This document shows positions 34,905 through 44,134 of a stretch of 58,137 nucleotides of DNA, in pieces. The notes beneath the pieces were generated by a model. The model worked only from the letters and a program-made list of their open reading frames with translations. It did no database searches and was not told the origin of the DNA. The stretch spans positions 1 through 58,137 of the forward strand of contig SHUM01000018.1 of the NCBI GenBank assembly GCA_009691245.1. Direction: 5' to 3'. Origin of the DNA: Acidobacteriota bacterium. Lineage in GTDB: Bacteria; Acidobacteriota; Terriglobia; 2-12-FULL-54-10. Positions within the stretch are counted from its first letter, which is position 1. Each line of letters opens with the position of its first letter. A program made the position numbers and the translations under genes.

Positions 34905-35753
34905 TTACTTGGCGGCGTCAGCCGTCGGAGGCCAGGTGGCGTCCAGATACGCGAGATAGGCGGCAATCAACTTGTAGGTGTCGTAGTAGCTGTCCATCTC
35001 TATCTTGTCCAGCGTGTCTTTCGAGGTGTGCAGAATGGGCAAGGTCTCGGAAGTGATGGAATGAATGTCGATCACGGGGATTTTGGCCTCGAGGAAGGGG
35101 CGGCTGTCCGAGTCGCCGATCTCCTCGACGTCCATCCTTCGCAGCGGCAGTTGCAGATACTCCGCGATGCTGATCAGGCTGTTCAGAAAATTCTTGTCGG
35201 CGCGGCTGGCCCACACCTTGCTGGGCGTCAGTCCCACGGAGTCCACGTTGATCATGGCCACAATCTCGGCCCGCTGCTGCTTACTCAACTGCCGCACGTA
35301 ATCCTTGGAACCGTACAGCCCGGCCTCTTCCTCGGAAAATCCAATGAAGCGGAAGGTGTGCCTGCGTTTCTGCCCGGCCAACGACTTGTAGAAGCTGGAG
35401 AGTAGCGCAGCGCCGCTCCAGTTGTCCGCCGCCCCGTCGCCCGCCTTGGCCTTGTCAAAGTGCGCTCCAACGACAATCACCTTGCCGTCTTCGCCGGGCA
35501 GCTCGCAGATAACATTCGGTATCTTCGACCGCTTGATTTTCTGCAGCGTGAGACTCGGACCAGCGCACTGCTCCTGCTCGAAGAGCGTCTGGATCGTCGC
35601 AGCGCGGTCTTCATTTTTCTGGGGGAGCAACTTCAGCCGCGTCTCAATCAGATCGCGCGCTACGACGGAATACTGGACGCTCTGCGCCAGCAACGGCGCC
35701 GCGCCGCCAAACAACAAGATACAGACGAGCATTCGCAGGATGGTCATCGTCAC
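34905..35753 (-). CDS. Secreted M28-family zinc peptidase
   Basis: 282 aa. Signal peptide at residues 1-24. The co-catalytic zinc M28 fold is shown by VVGAHFDKAKAGDGAADNWSG (His and Asp ligands), SEEEAGLYGS (catalytic Glu and Glu ligand), MINVDSVGL (Asp ligand) and DIHSIT (His ligand). Likely an aminopeptidase acting in the periplasm or outside. Start at GTG 35753 or ATG 35747; neither has a strong ribosome site. It begins 9 nt after the small membrane protein gene, so the two are probably an operon. Confidence 0.88.
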   Translation of the reverse strand: MTMTILRMLVCILLFGGAAPLLAQSVQYSVVARDLIETRLKLLPQKNEDRAATIQTLFEQEQCAGPSLTLQKIKRSKIPNVICELPGEDGKVIVVGAHFDKAKAGDGAADNWSGAALLSSFYKSLAGQKRRHTFRFIGFSEEEAGLYGSKDYVRQLSKQQRAEIVAMINVDSVGLTPSKVWASRADKNFLNSLISIAEYLQLPLRRMDVEEIGDSDSRPFLEAKIPVIDIHSITSETLPILHTSKDTLDKIEMDSYYDTYKLIAAYLAYLDATWPPTADAAK

Positions 35754-35762
35754 GGGAAGCGT

Positions 35763-36092
35763 TCACTTTCTGCGGAAGGCGTTGCGCAGCAGTTTGCCAG
35801 TAACGTAGAAGAATGGCGAAGCAATGAAGGTTGCGACGAGCAGGCCCACTGGCCCACCACGATCTTCTGTGCCCCATCCAACTGCGTCGTAAATGGCCGC
35901 GGCGTAGGTTAGCGGGATACCGCTAACGAAAATCAAGCCCAGCCTGTGCGCGAGCGATACGTCTGGAGAACCCTTCCAGAGAAAGTAATTGAATGAAAGT
36001 CCATTGCGCAAGATGTCAGAAAACAGAATGTTGTGCTGGCGCGCCTCGGCGTTGCGGACAAATTCTGGTTTCTTTTCTTGTTCCTCGACCAT
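35763..36092 (-). CDS. Small membrane protein of unknown function
   Basis: 109 aa. I do not recognise it. The N-terminus is acidic and polar; two hydrophobic segments at about 52-68 (LGLIFVSGIPLTYAAAI) and 80-100 (PVGLLVATFIASPFFYVTG) predict a two-span inner-membrane protein with a basic tail. It sits directly upstream of the M28 peptidase and downstream of the antitoxin gene with a 44-nt gap. Confidence 0.55.
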   Translation of the reverse strand: MVEEQEKKPEFVRNAEARQHNILFSDILRNGLSFNYFLWKGSPDVSLAHRLGLIFVSGIPLTYAAAIYDAVGWGTEDRGGPVGLLVATFIASPFFYVTGKLLRNAFRRK

Positions 36093-36136
36093 GCTGGCAG
36101 CCTCAGACAGAAATATTCCAGCCCGCGGAATATCCC

Positions 36137-36403
36137 TTATATCGCCTTCGTCAGCAGGACTTCGTTAATCAAGGTTTGATACCCGCAGCCCTGCTTCTTC
36201 GCTTCGCGTTTCGCCCACTGCAGGACTTCCGGGTGCAGCCGGATGGACGTGGGAATGAACTTCTCTTCATCTGGCTTCGCCGGACGCCCTCGCACAACCC
36301 GCTTCTTGCCAGTCTCCTTCTCGATGGCCCGGCGAGCCGCGCGGACCTCTCCTGCGGAAATTCTGCGCGCCCTTTCAAATGGGAAATCTCTTGAACTCTT
36401 CAT
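36137..36403 (-). CDS. brnA: BrnA-type antitoxin
   Basis: 88 aa starting MKSSRDFPFERARRIS. The basic linker and the C-terminal ribbon-helix-helix (RPAKPDEEKFIPTSIRLHPEVLQWAKREAKKQG) match the BrnA antitoxin family, which binds the BrnT toxin through its N-terminus and DNA through the RHH domain. The ATG at 36403 is internal to the longest frame; it is preferred because it starts the family-like N-terminus and gives the typical overlap with the toxin gene end (36375). It should repress the promoter at 36669-36698. Confidence 0.82.
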   Translation of the reverse strand: MKSSRDFPFERARRISAGEVRAARRAIEKETGKKRVVRGRPAKPDEEKFIPTSIRLHPEVLQWAKREAKKQGCGYQTLINEVLLTKAI

Positions 36404-36665
36404 ACAGTTTCCTCTCGCGCCGGTTGGCTCGCCGCGCACTAATGATCCGATATACTTGGCGCTCAAATCGGCGGACAAAAACAACCACTAGCACACCATC
36501 ATCGGATTCACCGATGATCCATTCGCGCTCCTCTTCCGCGGAATGTTTCGAGTCAGGCGCGATCAGCGCATACGGGTCGTCGAAAACCGAAATCGCCGCC
36601 AGGAAGGTGATGCGGTGCTTCTTGGCGCTACTATCGGCCTTCTCCAAATCTCAATCGAATTTCAT
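36375..36665 (-). pseudogene. brnT: BrnT-type toxin with in-frame TGA at the conserved Trp codon
   Basis: The frame from ATG 36665 reads MKFD, TGA (36653-36651), then DLEKADSSAKKHRITF and the rest of BrnT: VFDDPYALIAPDSKHSAEEEREWIIG, and RIISARRANRRERKLYEEF. In BrnT family members this start is typically MKFEWDxxK, so the TGA replaces the conserved Trp (TGG to TGA, one change). BrnT is a ribonuclease toxin. With the TGA the toxin is probably lost unless translated from TTG 36647 or by readthrough. The antitoxin frame is intact, a common state for decaying modules. Confidence 0.75.
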
Positions 36666-36668
36666 ATT

Positions 36669-36698
36669 CAGTATATACTGATATTATTTAATGGTCTA
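36669..36698 (-). promoter_or_regulatory. Promoter and operator of the BrnT/BrnA pair
   Basis: On the minus strand, TAGACC (36698-36693) and TATACT (36675-36670) are separated by exactly 17 nt. The -10 box lies inside a perfect 12-bp palindrome CAGTATATACTG (36669-36680), three nt before the toxin ATG. This is the expected place for autorepression by a ribbon-helix-helix antitoxin. The near absence of a leader suggests a leaderless message. Confidence 0.6.
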
Positions 36699-36728
36699 GC
36701 ATTATCGTGCTGAACCCAACAGCCTCAC

Positions 36729-38621
36729 CTACACGTTCTTGGTGCGCTGTGCGGCTAGCGAATATTGCGGATACCAGCTTGCGCCGGCGCCGGTGCCGGT
36801 GGTCTTCACGCGGACATCGAGCAGATAGGGACGGCCGTCCTTCATGGTCTTGAAGGCTTTCAGGATGGCGGGGCGCAGGTCGGTGGTGTTGCGCACCGTC
36901 TCGCTGGGGACGTTGTAGCTGGCGGCGAGGCCCTTGAAGTCCACGTCGGGGTTGCCGAGGTGGGAGATGTAATCGCGTCCGGCCTTGCCCGCCGCGGTGT
37001 CGCGCGCCATGATACGCCAGCGCGTGGCCTCGTAGCTGCCGTTGTTGAGGATTACCACGAGCAGGGGAATCGAGTAGCGCGAGAGCGTCCACAGCACGTC
37101 GGTCTGGCCAAAGAGGAACCCGCCGTCGCCCTGGATGGAGATCACCTGACGATCCGGCAGCGCGAGCTTCACGCCCGCCGCCGCGCCCACGCCCCAGCCG
37201 AGAGCCTGTCCACGCGTGCGGCCAATCTTCCAGCGCGCGTCGGGAGCGAAGTTGAAGAAGCTCGAGAAGCGCCCGTCGTCGCCCAGCTCGGGGACGATCA
37301 CCGCGTCCGGCTCGGCGAGCTGTTCGAGTTCAGCCATCAGCCGGTACCACGGTATCGGCGAGCCTTCCGCCTTGCGCGCCATGTCCAGACGCGCCTTGCG
37401 CGTGCTCGCCGTGAACTTGCTGATCTCTGCGCGCCGCGTCGCAGCCTTGGCTTCGATCTGCGCGGGCGTGGCCAGACTCTTCACCGCTTCGATCAACTGC
37501 TTGGCGATCACGTCGAGATTGCCGAGCAGCGCGGCATCGAGCGGCGTGTTGCGGCCGATCGCTTCCGGATCCGTCGTCGCATGGATCATGGTGGTTCCAC
37601 GCGCGCCGCCTAGTCCACCGGGAAACGCCGGCAGGCCGATGTTCAGGACGCAATCCACCTTCTTCGGGAAGCGCAGGCGGTCCGGCTCACCGATGCACAG
37701 CGGATGCGCGCTGGGGAAATCCATGCCGTAGCCGCGACCCAGCAGCACGGGCATGCCGAGCATTTCGGCGAGCTTTACCAGCGACCCTTGCGCACCGCAC
37801 TGCGTTACTTCAAATCCGGTTACCAGCAGCGGCGAAGTGGAATCGAGCAGCAGCTTGGCCGCCGCCTCGACATCCTTCTCGCCCGCCGCAAGCTGCATGG
37901 GAATGTCAAAGGCCTTGCCGGTAAAAATGGTGGCGCGCAGCTTCTCGCGATAAAACAGATTGCGCGGGATGCGCACATAGGCGGGGCCATAGGGCATCAC
38001 GCTGGCGATCTTGGTGGCGTTGCGCGCGATCTCGGCGATGCGCGCGGCTTCATGAAGCACCCAGCGCCATTTGGTATAGGGGCGCACCGACTCGATCCAC
38101 TCGTCAAGGTCCTCGCCGCCGTCGCGGCCTTCGCTGCCCGTATCGGCGTGATCGCTGAACAAGACCACGGGCGTGCGGTCCTTCATGGCGTTGTACATGT
38201 TCGACGACGCATTCATCATGCCCACACGGCTGAACATGCCGAAGGCGGGCTTGCGCGTGGCCTTGGCGTAGCCGTCGGCGATGGCGACAACCTGCCCTTC
38301 ATGCGTGGCCTGTATGAGCTGAATCTGCGGACGCGTTACCAGCGCATCGCACACCGGGCCGATCCCCGAACCGTTCGAGACGAAGAAATATTTTGTGCCG
38401 GTCTCGATGAGTTGCTCGGTGAGAATTTCACCGCAGGTCCCTTCCATCACGCGGGACATCGACGCCGATGCCGCGGTTGCCGCCGCACCCTGGGTAAACG
38501 GTGCCACGGACTGTAACGCCGCGCGCGCCGCCGCCGCCGTGTATCCCGCCGACACCATCGCGCCAACAAAGCCGCGCCGCGTCAGTTGCGCATTCATCAA
38601 GTCACGCACGAGTTCCCGCAT
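36729..38621 (-). CDS. Tat-exported thiamine-diphosphate-dependent enzyme (acetolactate-synthase-like)
   Basis: 630 aa. It begins with a twin-arginine signal (NAQLTRRGFVGAMVSAGY), unusual for this cytosolic superfamily. The ThDP fold is complete: PYR domain with ATHEGQVVAIADGYAKAT (catalytic Glu), central domain with LLVTGFEVTQCG, and PP domain with the GDGGFLFG to LNNG cofactor motif. GGAGGGG is 6 nt before the ATG. It may be a decarboxylase or carboligase acting outside the cytoplasm, or the signal anchors it to the membrane; reaction not predictable. The upstream neighbour is the small cytochrome. Confidence 0.87.
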   Translation of the reverse strand: MRELVRDLMNAQLTRRGFVGAMVSAGYTAAAARAALQSVAPFTQGAAATAASASMSRVMEGTCGEILTEQLIETGTKYFFVSNGSGIGPVCDALVTRPQIQLIQATHEGQVVAIADGYAKATRKPAFGMFSRVGMMNASSNMYNAMKDRTPVVLFSDHADTGSEGRDGGEDLDEWIESVRPYTKWRWVLHEAARIAEIARNATKIASVMPYGPAYVRIPRNLFYREKLRATIFTGKAFDIPMQLAAGEKDVEAAAKLLLDSTSPLLVTGFEVTQCGAQGSLVKLAEMLGMPVLLGRGYGMDFPSAHPLCIGEPDRLRFPKKVDCVLNIGLPAFPGGLGGARGTTMIHATTDPEAIGRNTPLDAALLGNLDVIAKQLIEAVKSLATPAQIEAKAATRRAEISKFTASTRKARLDMARKAEGSPIPWYRLMAELEQLAEPDAVIVPELGDDGRFSSFFNFAPDARWKIGRTRGQALGWGVGAAAGVKLALPDRQVISIQGDGGFLFGQTDVLWTLSRYSIPLLVVILNNGSYEATRWRIMARDTAAGKAGRDYISHLGNPDVDFKGLAASYNVPSETVRNTTDLRPAILKAFKTMKDGRPYLLDVRVKTTGTGAGASWYPQYSLAAQRTKNV

Positions 38622-38657
38622 GATTACCCCTCCCTACATTTCTACCAATTCCAAATG

Positions 38658-38746
38658 TTGTCATCCTAAGCGCAGCGAAGGATCTGCTTTTCGCTTTTCC
38701 TGACCATCCCGAACAACAGGTTCTTCGCTCCGCTCAGAATGACAGT
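38658..38746. repeat. Inverted repeat of the GTCATCCTGAGCGCAGCGAAG family
   Basis: Arms begin TGTCATCCTAAGCGCAGCGA and end TTCGCTCCGCTCAGAATGACA, complementary with a few mismatches and a spacer of about 45 nt. Intergenic, 36 nt upstream of the thiamine-diphosphate enzyme start and just after the cytochrome stop. Confidence 0.65.
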
Positions 38747-38776
38747 TCCATAGGGTTCTGTGAAAAATCACTGTTC

Positions 38777-39160
38777 TCACTTCGCCGCACTTCGGCGCAT
38801 TGTTGCTGAAACGTTTGCCGCGTTCAATTTCGGCGCCTTCTCCTCATTTTGCGCGCCCTTGTCCAGCGGCTTGTCTGGTCCAAAGTACTTCGACAGATAC
38901 TCTATGACCATCTCGCGTTCGCCCTCCAACAGCGGCGCGCCGCGGCTCACCATATCCTGCACCGTCTCGGTCCACTCGGCCTTCGTCCGCCGCATAGTGG
39001 CGATCACTTCTGTGTCATGGCAGACCGAGCAGGCTTCCTGAACAATCTGCTTGCCGGGGCCGTCAGGAAATCCCTGGGCCTGCCCGGGCGGCGCGAACAA
39101 CGCGCCCGCGAAAAATAAGATCATCATGGAACCGCTGATGGTGGTGATGGCTGTGGACAT
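38777..39160 (-). CDS. Small exported c-type cytochrome
   Basis: 127 aa. Start at ATG 39160, with AGGAGA about 8 nt upstream; a longer in-frame reading to 39280 has no signal. A signal peptide covers residues 1-28, and one heme site CSVCH lies at 44-48 with a distal Met in GEREMVIEYL near residue 90. Residues after about 100 are Lys/Asn-rich. Likely a soluble periplasmic electron carrier, plausibly serving a nearby oxidoreductase. Confidence 0.82.
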   Translation of the reverse strand: MSTAITTISGSMMILFFAGALFAPPGQAQGFPDGPGKQIVQEACSVCHDTEVIATMRRTKAEWTETVQDMVSRGAPLLEGEREMVIEYLSKYFGPDKPLDKGAQNEEKAPKLNAANVSATMRRSAAK

Positions 39161-39404
39161 GGAGAAATCTCCTGAATTATCGGATGGGCGGAGTATAGAC
39201 ACCCATTGGCGTTGAGTCAAGCGACATTGCACGCGTGCCAGTGCCGCGGCCATCAGGAAGCGGGCCGACGGAGCAGCCACGCTGGATCAACTTGGCATTG
39301 ACGTCCTCGAGCGGGGCCCGATTGCTCATGCGCGCGGCACCCTCACGCCCGCCGGGAATTCGTGCTAGACTCGCATCCATTGCGCGCCCTTAATAGGAGG
39401 TTCC

Positions 39405-41654
39405 ATGCAGCAAACTTCAGGCAAGCACACCCCCGCCCACCACCAGTCGTGGATCGCAGTCGCGATCTCGCTGGCTATCGCGGCGGCAATCATCATCACC
39501 AGCGCCCGCGTGCCCTCGCCCGCTTCGGCAAAGGCGCGCAACAGCGCCCAGCCACGGCTCATTTCCATCGAGCCGCTGCCGGAGATGGCCGCCGCCGGAG
39601 ATGGCGCGATGTGCCAGTTCGAGCCGGTGAGCGCCAGGAGTACGTTCGCTGCCGCGATGGCCCTGCAGGCGGGCGCACCAACAGCCGACGCAGCCCGCGT
39701 CAGCAAGGACATTGACCGCGCTCCGGCGCGCACCATCAAGGATCCCAACCCGGCCTTCAGCGCCATCGCCGTCGAGCCGGAGAGCGGAATGCTGGTGGTT
39801 ACCGACGAGAACCTATTCCGTGTGCTGGAATACAACCGCACCGAAAACACGCCGCCGACGGCGCGGCTGAGCGAGCCCAAGCGCGTCATCGGCGGCAACC
39901 TCACCAAGGCCGAGATGATGTGCGGCGTCTATATTGACCCCAAGACGCTCGACACCTACATCATCAATAACGACACGCAGGACTGGCTGGTGGTGTTCTC
40001 GAAGAACGCGCGCGGCAACGTGAAGCCCGACCGCGAGCTGGCCGTGCCGCACGGGACATTTGGAATTTCCGTCGACGAGAGCCGCGAGGAGATGTACCTT
40101 ACCGTGCAGCACTCGAACTCGGTGATCGTCTACCCGAAGTACGCCAAGGGCGAGGACAAGCCGCTGCGCGAGATCATCGGCAACAACACGGGTCTCGAGG
40201 ATCCGCACGGCGTGGCGGCGGACACCAGGCGCAACCTGCTGTTCGTGAGCAATCACGGCAGCGTCATCGCCACCGAGCCGCCCGCGCGCATGGGCGGCCG
40301 GCCGCGCGAGATTGTCGGATCAGGCCGCTTCGAGCAGCCGTCGATCACCATTTTCAATCTGGACGGCGATGGCAACGTAAAGCCGCTGCGCATCATCGAA
40401 GGAGCGAAAACGCAACTGAACTGGCCGATGCAGATCGTCGTCGATGTGGAGCGCGGCGAACTGTTCGTGGCCAATGACATGGATCACTCGGTGCTGGTCT
40501 TCGGCGTGGATGACACGGGCGACGTCGCGCCGCGGCGCATCATTCGCGGGCCGCGTACCGGGCTGCGCAATCCGGTGGGCATCACGCTGGACCCCAAGAA
40601 TCAGGAGCTGCTGGTGGCCAGCATGGGCAACCATCGCGCGCTGGTGTTCCCGCTGAACGCCACCGGCGATGTGGCGCCCAAGCGCATGATCCGCGGCGGG
40701 CCGGCCGATGAGAAAGGGCTCATGATCGGCAATCCCGGCGGCGTCGGCTATGACACCAAACGCCAGCAGATACTGGTGCCCAACTGAGTGGCGCATCCGC
40801 AGATTGCGATCTTCGCCAGGATGGCGAAGGGTGGAGACCAGCCAGTGCGAAACCTTGCCGGCCAGGCCACCAAACTCAGCCGCACCATGCATGACATCCG
40901 CTACGACTCGGTAAACGATGAAATTCTGGTGACCAATCCGTTCGCGCAAGCCATCATCACTTTCCGCGGCGACGCCGACGGCAACGCTACGCCCCTGCGC
41001 ATCATTCAAGGTCCGAAAACTCAGCTTGGCGGCGTGGACCGGCTCGACGTGGACGTGGTCAACAACGAAATTCTGGTGCCCGACGGCGACCGCATCCTGG
41101 TCTATCCGCGCGCGGCCAACGGCGACGTTGCGCCGCTGCGCATCATCGAAGGCGCGAACACGCAGCTGCGCAGCGCGACCACGCTCTCCGTGGACCCCGT
41201 CCACAACCTGCTCGCGGTGGGCTTGAACAAGGCCGGCCGAGCCATCACCATGAACGCCGACGGCACGATGAGCGCGCAATCCGCCGACGCCGACGGCGCG
41301 CTGATGGTGTTCAATCGCCTGGATAAAGGAAACGTGGCGCCGCGTACGCTGGTGCGCGGGCCGAAGTCCGGCATCGTGCGCATCACCCAGATGGCTGTTT
41401 ATTCGCCGCGCAAATTCATGATTGCCACGCAGCCCGGCGAGATCACCGTGATGGAGCCGGAAGAGGCGTTCGTCGGCGTGTGGAGCCTCGACGACAACGG
41501 CAACGTCCCGCCGCTCTACCGCATCGGCGTGGGCCCAAAGACCACCATGAAGAAACCGCGCGGCGTGGTTCTCAATCCCAGGAACAAAGAGATGATCATC
41601 GCCGACATGCGCCTGAACGCCGTGCTGACCTTCTCCTTCCCGGAGATTTTCTGA
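39405..41654 (+). CDS. Secreted beta-propeller-like repeat protein with in-frame TGA (candidate selenoprotein, paralogue 2)
   Basis: One frame runs from ATG 39405 (AGGAGG 5 nt upstream) to the TGA stop after EIF at 41654, 749 residues if the internal TGA at 40785-40787 (residue 461) is read. A signal anchor is at about 15-33. The body is a run of about 45-residue propeller units (GDVAPRRIIRGPRT, GNVKPLRIIEGAKT). It aligns over its whole length with the protein at 1-2005, including the pair C70 here and C52 there in a CQ(W/F) context, and both have TGA at the codon after VPN. If split at TGA, the second half could start at GTG 40788, but that codon is GTT in paralogue 1. Function unknown; a Sec-Cys redox pair in an exported protein is the inference. 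Confidence 0.72.
40785..40830 (+). promoter_or_regulatory. In-frame TGA followed by SECIS-like hairpin (paralogue 2)
   Basis: TGA is at 40785-40787. After 23 nt comes CTTCGCCAGGATGGCGAAG (40811-40829), an 8-bp perfect stem with loop GGA, the same spacing as in paralogue 1. It is coding (Phe-Ala-Arg-Met-Ala-Lys), so protein constraint alone does not explain the perfect base identity at third positions. Confidence 0.55.
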
Positions 41655-41794
41655 GGATTTATCGCTTCAGTGCGACTGGCAGAAATGCTTCCTCTATTGA
41701 GTCAGGAAATGGTTAACACAGCAAGGGGTTGTAGTTTGTGCTGCTAATGCGATACTAATGGACCAGCGTTGGGGCATCAGCAGAGGGGCTGGCA

Positions 41795-42214
41795 TTGAAC
41801 TGCTCGCGCTCAATTCTGAGTATCCCTCTACTGCTATTGGGATGTGCTGCTCCAGCGCTAGTTATAGCACCCCTTGCAAATCAAAAGATCGTCTTAGATG
41901 GTTCGACTGCCGGCTGCTTCTTTTACAAGGCCGACGATTCTGTGCGCCAACATATATTTCAATCTGATGGCGGTCCGGCATGGATGAACTTAGCCCACGC
42001 TGATATGTCGCTGCCGAATCAAGGCAATGAGGTTCGCGACCATCGAACTGTTATGCGGTATGAGGGGGACGGTTATTCTGCAACTGTAGAGGTGGAAGGT
42101 AAATTGGCTTGCCCTGAATGTACTTGGCAGCTAATGAGGGGCACAATTACGGTCTATCGTGCGCGCGATTCTTCCAAAACTGTCCTGGACGTGGAAGGCG
42201 AGTGTGGGTCTTAG
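41795..42214 (+). CDS. Putative lipoprotein, unknown
   Basis: 139 aa. The N-terminus MNCSRSILSIPLLLLGCAAP has a lipobox-like LLLGC (Cys17), so it may be lipid-anchored after signal cleavage. The rest (SDGGPAWMNLAHADMS, VEVEGKLACPECTWQLM) has a CxxC pair but matches nothing I know. It ends 115 nt before the transposase-associated repeat. Confidence 0.5.
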   Translation: MNCSRSILSIPLLLLGCAAPALVIAPLANQKIVLDGSTAGCFFYKADDSVRQHIFQSDGGPAWMNLAHADMSLPNQGNEVRDHRTVMRYEGDGYSATVEVEGKLACPECTWQLMRGTITVYRARDSSKTVLDVEGECGS

Positions 42215-42321
42215 GCAATTTCCACGGTCTCACAACTAGGACTTCTCTTAATCCCGGCCCAAACCAGTTCCTTGACCACCGGGCCGCCGCTCAACCCGGC
42301 CCAGCTGCCACGAGATCCGTG

Positions 42322-42417
42322 GTGAGCCCCGCAAGGGGCGGCCAGAACGTAGCCCGGGGCGTAAGCCCCGGGTCTCCTGTTCCCTATAAGCACGTGAGCC
42401 CCGTAAGGGGCGAAAGA
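42322..42417 (+). repeat. REP-like repeat, left flank of transposase
   Basis: Palindromic units: GAGCCCCGCAAGGGGCG, CCCGGGGCGTAAGCCCCGGG, and GAGCCCCGTAAGGGGCG, each a small hairpin. Same orientation as the solo copy at 34797-34890. Confidence 0.75.
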
Positions 42418-42424
42418 ACTCCAT

Positions 42425-42877
42425 CTATCCCCAAATATATCGCTCGTCGTAATCGATGCGATGCTTCTTCAGGAATTGCAGATATTCCTCCTGAAAGGTC
42501 ATGCGGCGATGATGCTCTTCTTGCCCGGCGATGTACTTCATCACCGCTGTTGCATTCGATTGGCTCACGCTGAATGCGGAATAGGCCGTCTGCCACGCGA
42601 ATGATTTACTCGGTGCGTGATGCCGGGCGACCCAGCGCGTGGAGTTGGCCTTCAGAGTGCGCACCAACTCCGCCACTGATCTTGATGGATGCAGGGAAAC
42701 CAGCAGATGAACATGGTCCGCCGCGCCGTTCACCGCCCGCGCCTTGCATTCCAATTCACGGCAAATTCCGCCAAGGTAGGCGTGCAGATCGCCGCGCCAG
42801 TTGGGATGGATGAGCGGAAGGCGTTCGCGCGTGCTGAATATGATATGCGTGAGCAGACTCGTGTACGTGTGCGGCAT
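42425..42877 (-). CDS. IS200/IS605-type Y1 transposase, REP-associated (RAYT)
   Basis: 150 aa. HUH motif at DHVHLLV (His55, His57) and catalytic tyrosine in VMKYIAGQEEHHRR (Tyr115). Residues such as HIIFSTRERLPLI and FAWQTAYSAFSVSQ are typical of the REP-associated tyrosine transposases, which cut single strands at REP hairpins. It is flanked by matching palindromes. The frame is intact, so the element may be active. Confidence 0.88.
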   Translation of the reverse strand: MPHTYTSLLTHIIFSTRERLPLIHPNWRGDLHAYLGGICRELECKARAVNGAADHVHLLVSLHPSRSVAELVRTLKANSTRWVARHHAPSKSFAWQTAYSAFSVSQSNATAVMKYIAGQEEHHRRMTFQEEYLQFLKKHRIDYDERYIWG

Positions 42878-42884
42878 CGTTTTC

Positions 42885-42973
42885 TATCGCCCCTAACGGG
42901 GCTCGGTTGACGTGGTGATTCATTACCCGGGGCTCACGCCCCGGGCTACGTTCTCCTCGCCCCTTACGGGGCT
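42885..42973 (-). repeat. REP-like repeat, right flank of transposase
   Basis: Reverse complement of the left flank: GCCCCTAACGGGGC, CCCGGGGCTCACGCCCCGGG and GCCCCTTACGGGGC in the same order when read on the minus strand. Confidence 0.75.
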
Positions 42974-43033
42974 CCGACAACGGCGAGCGGAACTGTTATA
43001 CCCTTACGGATTGGGCACTTCACCACTCACTAC

Positions 43034-44086
<1,053 letters not shown>

Positions 44087-44134
44087 ATCCTATTTCCTCC
44101 TACTCTTACTCACCCGCCTCAGGCTCACACTCCT

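Larger units (their letters stand above)
42322..42973. mobile_element. REP-type transposase unit with flanking inverted palindromic repeats
   Basis: A Y1 transposase gene (42425-42877) lies between two about 90-nt repeats in inverted orientation (42322-42417 and 42885-42973). Each repeat contains three GC-rich palindromes, and a solo copy lies at 34797-34890. This is the layout of a REP-associated transposase with its REP elements. Confidence 0.75.

Noticed and set aside
36651-36653. Genome-wide TGA-to-Trp recoding, suggested by the toxin and propeller TGAs
   Set aside because: TGA ends many normal genes here, such as the receptor at 2225 and the cytochrome at 8705.
40320-41279. 319-aa minus-strand ORF
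   Set aside because: Antisense shadow of the propeller gene; Arg/His-rich with no family features.
40788-41654. Reading the second half of the propeller gene as an independent gene starting GTG 40788
   Set aside because: Paralogue 1 has GTT at that position and there is no signal peptide or ribosome site; the two halves align as one protein across the TGA in both copies.
42322-42975. CRISPR array, because of evenly repeated palindromes
   Set aside because: The repeats are hairpin units around a transposase, not direct repeats with unique spacers of equal size.
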